Source of the DNA: Anopheles merus
Taxonomy: Eukaryota; Arthropoda; Insecta; Diptera; Culicidae
Direction of reading: 5' to 3'
DNA: 64,000 bases
NCBI RefSeq assembly: GCF_017562075.2
Contig: NC_054083.1
Coordinates: 31,839,558 to 31,903,557 of the forward strand
The translations under genes and the position numbers were made by a program. Positions 61,775 through 64,000 of the stretch are shown here, one piece after another (position 1 is the first letter of the stretch; each line of letters opens with the position of its first letter). Below the pieces are notes generated by a model. That model did not search any database and was not told where the DNA came from. It worked only from the letters and a program-made list of their open reading frames with translations.

Positions 61775-61821
61775 GTGTGTGTTTTTTTCTTCTTCTTCCT
61801 CTCATTTTCTTCTAGGTAAGT
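61775..61821 (+). other. candidate recursive (ratchet) splice site
   Basis: A pyrimidine tract of about 35 nt (T-runs and CTT repeats) runs into TAG at 61813-61815, and the next six bases, 61816-61821, are GTAAGT, the perfect 5' splice-site consensus. A joined 3' and 5' splice site with no exon between them is the defining signature of recursive splicing, known from very long Drosophila introns such as those of Ubx. Splicing to 61815 would regenerate a donor at 61816, so the intron is removed in segments and nothing is added to the mRNA. The site implies plus-strand transcription through the window and an intron extending beyond its right end. It is the clearest of all AG/GT junctions I scanned on either strand. 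Use in vivo is inferred. Confidence 0.6.
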
Positions 61822-61989
61822 GGTCCCTTAAGTGTTACCTGCGTACACACAGCGCGGCAGAAAGGACCCGTGAAGGGAGCGGCAGCGTTGGTGCCCCGGT
61901 TTGGTGCCGGAGCGTCCCCCTTCATTGTGCTTCCCCTAATCAGATCAGTAATAAAAGCACAAAGAGTGGTTCCCCAAACCCACCTGCCA
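61816..61989 (+). other. possible cryptic exon after the ratchet site
   Basis: If the regenerated donor at 61816 is not used at once, the sequence has a second donor, CCAG/GTGAAT, at 61989/61990. This would define a 174-nt exon beginning with GTAAGT. Two of its three frames are open throughout, so it could be carried without an immediate stop. Recursive sites followed by a competing downstream donor are known as RS-exons in vertebrates and have also been seen in flies. Seen: both splice signals and the open frames. Inferred: exon definition at this site. Confidence 0.25.
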
Positions 61990-63580
61990 GGTGAATTTCT
62001 ATTATGCCGGTGTGTGTAGGACATTGGGTCGCAATGTCTTGGGACGGCTGAATACCGACCGACCGACCGGTTGTACTACTAATTATGAAATGGTCGTTCC
62101 ATTAGCAAACCCGAGCGTACCGAGTCGTTTGTCCGCCACCATAGTTGGGTTTAGAAGGACACAGCTAAAAGTGTGTGTGTGTGTGTGTTTTTGCTGTGTC
62201 AGAGGGTTTTGTGCGTTATAATGAAGTGTTGGGTGATGAATTTGGCAAATGGCGCTTATTAGCTTAACGATTTAACTGTGTTTATTTTTAATTTGTACAC
62301 GCACTGGGAGTAGGTGGTGAAACTTCCAAGCTAAACCATTGCCAACAGTTGAGCGCGAGTGAAAATCATCATTAAAGTTGGCAATTTTTTTGTTGTTGTT
62401 GAACGGTGTACGGTTCAACGTTGTCCAAAAGTAAACGTCACGCCCGTTCGTACACGTTCGTTCGATACCTGTTTTAATGTCCTGTTTGTACGCTGTCAAC
62501 TGGGCACAGCAGACAGGCCTGACATACTTTCAGTCCTTCTTTAACCCTGTGTCTCTCTCTCTCCCTCTCTCTATCTCACTCCTATCCTTATCACCTTGGA
62601 CACAGGACACAGTCAGATCCATCCCGGCTTTCCGGCCCTTCGGCCAGGTGTACCGAGCTGCTTTTACCAGCGCTGGGCCCGTCAGCACACTATCGGCACG
62701 ATAGTTTATTGATGTTTGTGTGCCATGTTGCCCAACGTGCCGTCCCGCTTGCCGAAGATTCATGCGCGTTTGTACAGCACGCGTTCGCTTGACGTTAATT
62801 CTATTGACACTCGGCGAGATAAGCCAAGGCTTCGGCCTGTGTGTGGGAAAATGTTTTGCAACAGGACCGAGGCGAATAAATTGTGCCACGCCGAGGGAAA
62901 CATAACTCTCGGCCCCTCTCGGCCTGTCGCTCTTTCAACCTGCCGCGATTTAGCCAGTATCCTACCCATCCCTTGGCTGCAGACTATTCAAGTTGCCAGT
63001 TTTGCTGGCTGGGCAATTGAAAGTAAGCAGCCTATGCGCGCCTCCAGGCGCCTGCCGTCTTCAACCGTGCCTTGGCTCTCGAAAGATGGCCTGGCTGGCG
63101 GTCGGGCCAACTGTAGTATTTGCGTTTGATAAATGTGTATTTGACGCTATTGGCAGCACAAATATGGTGGGAAAATTAACGGCGAACGGTGGGCTTGCCG
63201 CGTACCGTACGCACGCACTGCAGTGTCGCGCGCTCAGTTTGCAGCGCGTGGACCGGTGGCAAGAGATAATGTTGCGGTGTTGGGCTTCGAGTGTTGGCAA
63301 ATTACTGTGGATGCCGTCTTTGCCGTCGTTGGGAAGGTGTTTTTATGTGTGAGGGAAGAATAATTAAGCAGCGCGTGGATCCGCTGCAGGTTGGATTAAA
63401 ATAAATAATTGCTTTTTGAGGTTCCTGTTGAGCCGTTCGTAACGTTGGATCAATGACTTACAAACGCCAAAAGTTTATGGTTTAAAAAAATAGTTAAAAA
63501 GGCATTGTAAGCTGAGTAACTTTAAATATTGCAAATTTTTTGAACAATGTTCATCTCTAACATAGTTTAAAATATAGAAT
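61990..63580. other. non-coding stretch
   Basis: GT run (62169-62190), CT-rich DNA (62550-62575) and AT-rich DNA from about 63400. A 137-codon frame at 62716-63129 is overlapped by others and has no splice support. Confidence 0.4.
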
Positions 63581-63583
63581 CAA

Positions 63584-63943
63584 ATGAAACTGGAACATCC
63601 TGAGCAACCCATCACTAAAACATCAAGCATTTATATTTCAATAAATCACCAACAACAGCTCACTGATTACTGCTTAAAATTCCGCCCAACAAAAATTGCT
63701 TTCCCCAACACGAGCATCAACCAAACCCCTTTGCGAACGAAACCAAAAACGGAACTAAAATTGTTCACCTTCCCCCACGCCTCGGCACACCGACGGAAGC
63801 CGGAACCACATGTACTGCCGCGAGGCAACCAAACGCACACATACAAACGGGAAGCATTTGTCAGGCCGCGGCTTTTTTACGAGTTGCCGCACCAGGACCT
63901 CGCCTCGCCACTCCAATTCCAAGCACCACAGACACAAAGGTAG
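63584..63943 (+). CDS. ORF of 119 codons, MKLEHPE..
   Basis: Unrecognised. An ATG in good context (ATCAAATGA) opens 119 codons to TAG at 63941-63943. The chain is hydrophilic, rich in Pro, Lys, His and Gln, with no signal peptide or domain. The strand is simply poor in G, so few TGA/TAG stops are expected, and first-position G is low, which argues against coding. AAAG/GTAGTT at the end is a weak donor. It lies in the presumed intron after the ratchet site. Confidence 0.12.
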   Translation: MKLEHPEQPITKTSSIYISINHQQQLTDYCLKFRPTKIAFPNTSINQTPLRTKPKTELKLFTFPHASAHRRKPEPHVLPRGNQTHTYKREAFVRPRLFYELPHQDLASPLQFQAPQTQR

Positions 63944-64000
63944 TTTAGTTTGCCATTTGGAGAGTAATTTAAGGTTTTTGGCGAACGCACCGGCACACTC

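Overview
The window looks like intergenic and intronic DNA from a mosquito, most likely an anopheline. The basis is: (i) long (CA)n/(GT)n arrays, short AT-rich islands inside GC-balanced DNA, and GA/CT and GAT/CAG microsatellites, as in a compact dipteran genome; (ii) a tRNA-derived SINE near 10.55-10.72 kb whose body resembles, from memory, the SINE200 family of Anopheles; (iii) no bacterial gene structure. No tRNA, rRNA, known microRNA, CRISPR array or transposase ORF was recognised, and no protein family could be named with confidence. Most open frames here are translations of microsatellites or chance ORFs in GC-rich DNA.

Layout: 0-10 kb is non-coding sequence with an acceptor/donor cluster at 2.5-3.2 kb and a TATA box at 1.98 kb. 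10.1-11.4 kb is an AT-rich island with the SINE and an inverted repeat. 12.2-17.4 kb is CpG-rich and promoter/leader-like, ending in a strong plus-strand splice donor (GTAAGT, 17374). At 19.83 kb is a candidate 42-nt microexon with an acceptor, an ATG and a GTGAGT donor, predicting an N-myristoylatable start (MGSCNS). From 20 to 55 kb are mostly repeats and featureless DNA, with weak exon candidates at 21.5, 28.8, 35.1 and 44.6 kb. At 55.07-55.85 kb is a phase-consistent two-exon ORF; at 59.2 and 60.6 kb are two candidate start exons. At 61815/61816 is a near-perfect zero-length-exon junction: a long pyrimidine tract, TAG, then GTAAGT. That is the hallmark of a recursive (ratchet) splice site of a very long intron.

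Working model (inference): a plus-strand gene has its promoter and untranslated leader at about 12-17 kb, one or more short alternative start exons inside the window, and its main coding exons beyond position 64000. The large intron would be removed in steps through the ratchet site at 61815. The gene cannot be named from this sequence.

Every protein-coding call is a low-confidence candidate built from splice consensus, start context and base composition by codon position. At 64 kb some such combinations will arise by chance; conservation in sister species or RNA-seq would decide each one.
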